From positions 1 through 14,028 of the forward strand of contig BEII01000008.1 of assembly GCA_002898935.1 (NCBI GenBank): DNA of 14,028 bases. The letters run 5' to 3'. The position numbers and the translations under genes are program-made. The notes beneath the pieces were generated by a model. The model saw nothing but the letters and a program-made list of their open reading frames with translations, made no database searches and had not been told where the DNA came from. The DNA comes from a bacterium HR32. Lineage in GTDB: Bacteria; Sysuimicrobiota; Sysuimicrobiia; Sysuimicrobiales; Sysuimicrobiaceae. Shown one piece after another: positions 14,014 through 14,028 of this stretch; the stretch's first letter is position 1; every line of letters starts with the position of its first letter.

Positions 14014-14028
14014 CTCCTCACCTCCTAC

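Overview
The window is a continuous stretch of a flagellar basal-body, export, hook and motor operon. Every gene I can support is on the minus strand, so transcription runs from position 14028 towards 1. The DNA is very GC-rich (about 70% by eye), which explains the long open frames on the opposite strand. In transcription order the genes are: flgC, fliE, fliF, fliG, fliH, fliI, fliJ, a soluble lytic transglycosylase, fliK, a short flgD, a 52-codon remnant-like flagellar operon protein, flgE, flbD, motA, motB, fliL, fliM, fliY and the start of fliO, which is cut by the left edge. flgB should lie just beyond the right edge.

The gene order flgD - small operon protein - flgE - flbD - motA - motB - fliL - fliM - fliY - fliO, and the CheC-like FliY in place of a plain FliN, match the large fla/che operon of Bacillota (Clostridia-type) and related lineages. 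The base composition suggests a high-GC member or neighbour of that group. I cannot place it more closely, because no rRNA or lineage marker is present.

Layout: 14013-11739 encodes the proximal rod and MS ring (FlgC, FliE, FliF). 11736-8347 encodes the C-ring protein FliG and the export ATPase complex (FliH, FliI, FliJ). 8350-7847 is a transglycosylase that probably opens the wall for rod growth. 7850-4554 builds the hook (FliK ruler, FlgD cap, a small protein, FlgE). 4502-2215 holds the stator genes and FliL, with FlbD in front. 2218-265 encodes the switch proteins FliM and FliY. 268-1 begins the export-gate protein FliO.

Nearly all junctions are coupled: seven gene pairs overlap by 4 or 8 bases, and several Shine-Dalgarno sites lie inside the preceding stop codon. 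The three wider gaps that hold visible structure or space are 5769-5823, 4503-4553 and 2662-2715. The first two flank flgE and each carries a strong GC hairpin without a T-tract. I saw no RNA genes, mobile elements, CRISPR arrays or clear promoters. I found no wholly new system; the points worth checking are the truncated small protein, the transglycosylase in the slot usually held by ylxF/motE, the hairpins around flgE, and a FliY without the CheY-P docking peptide.
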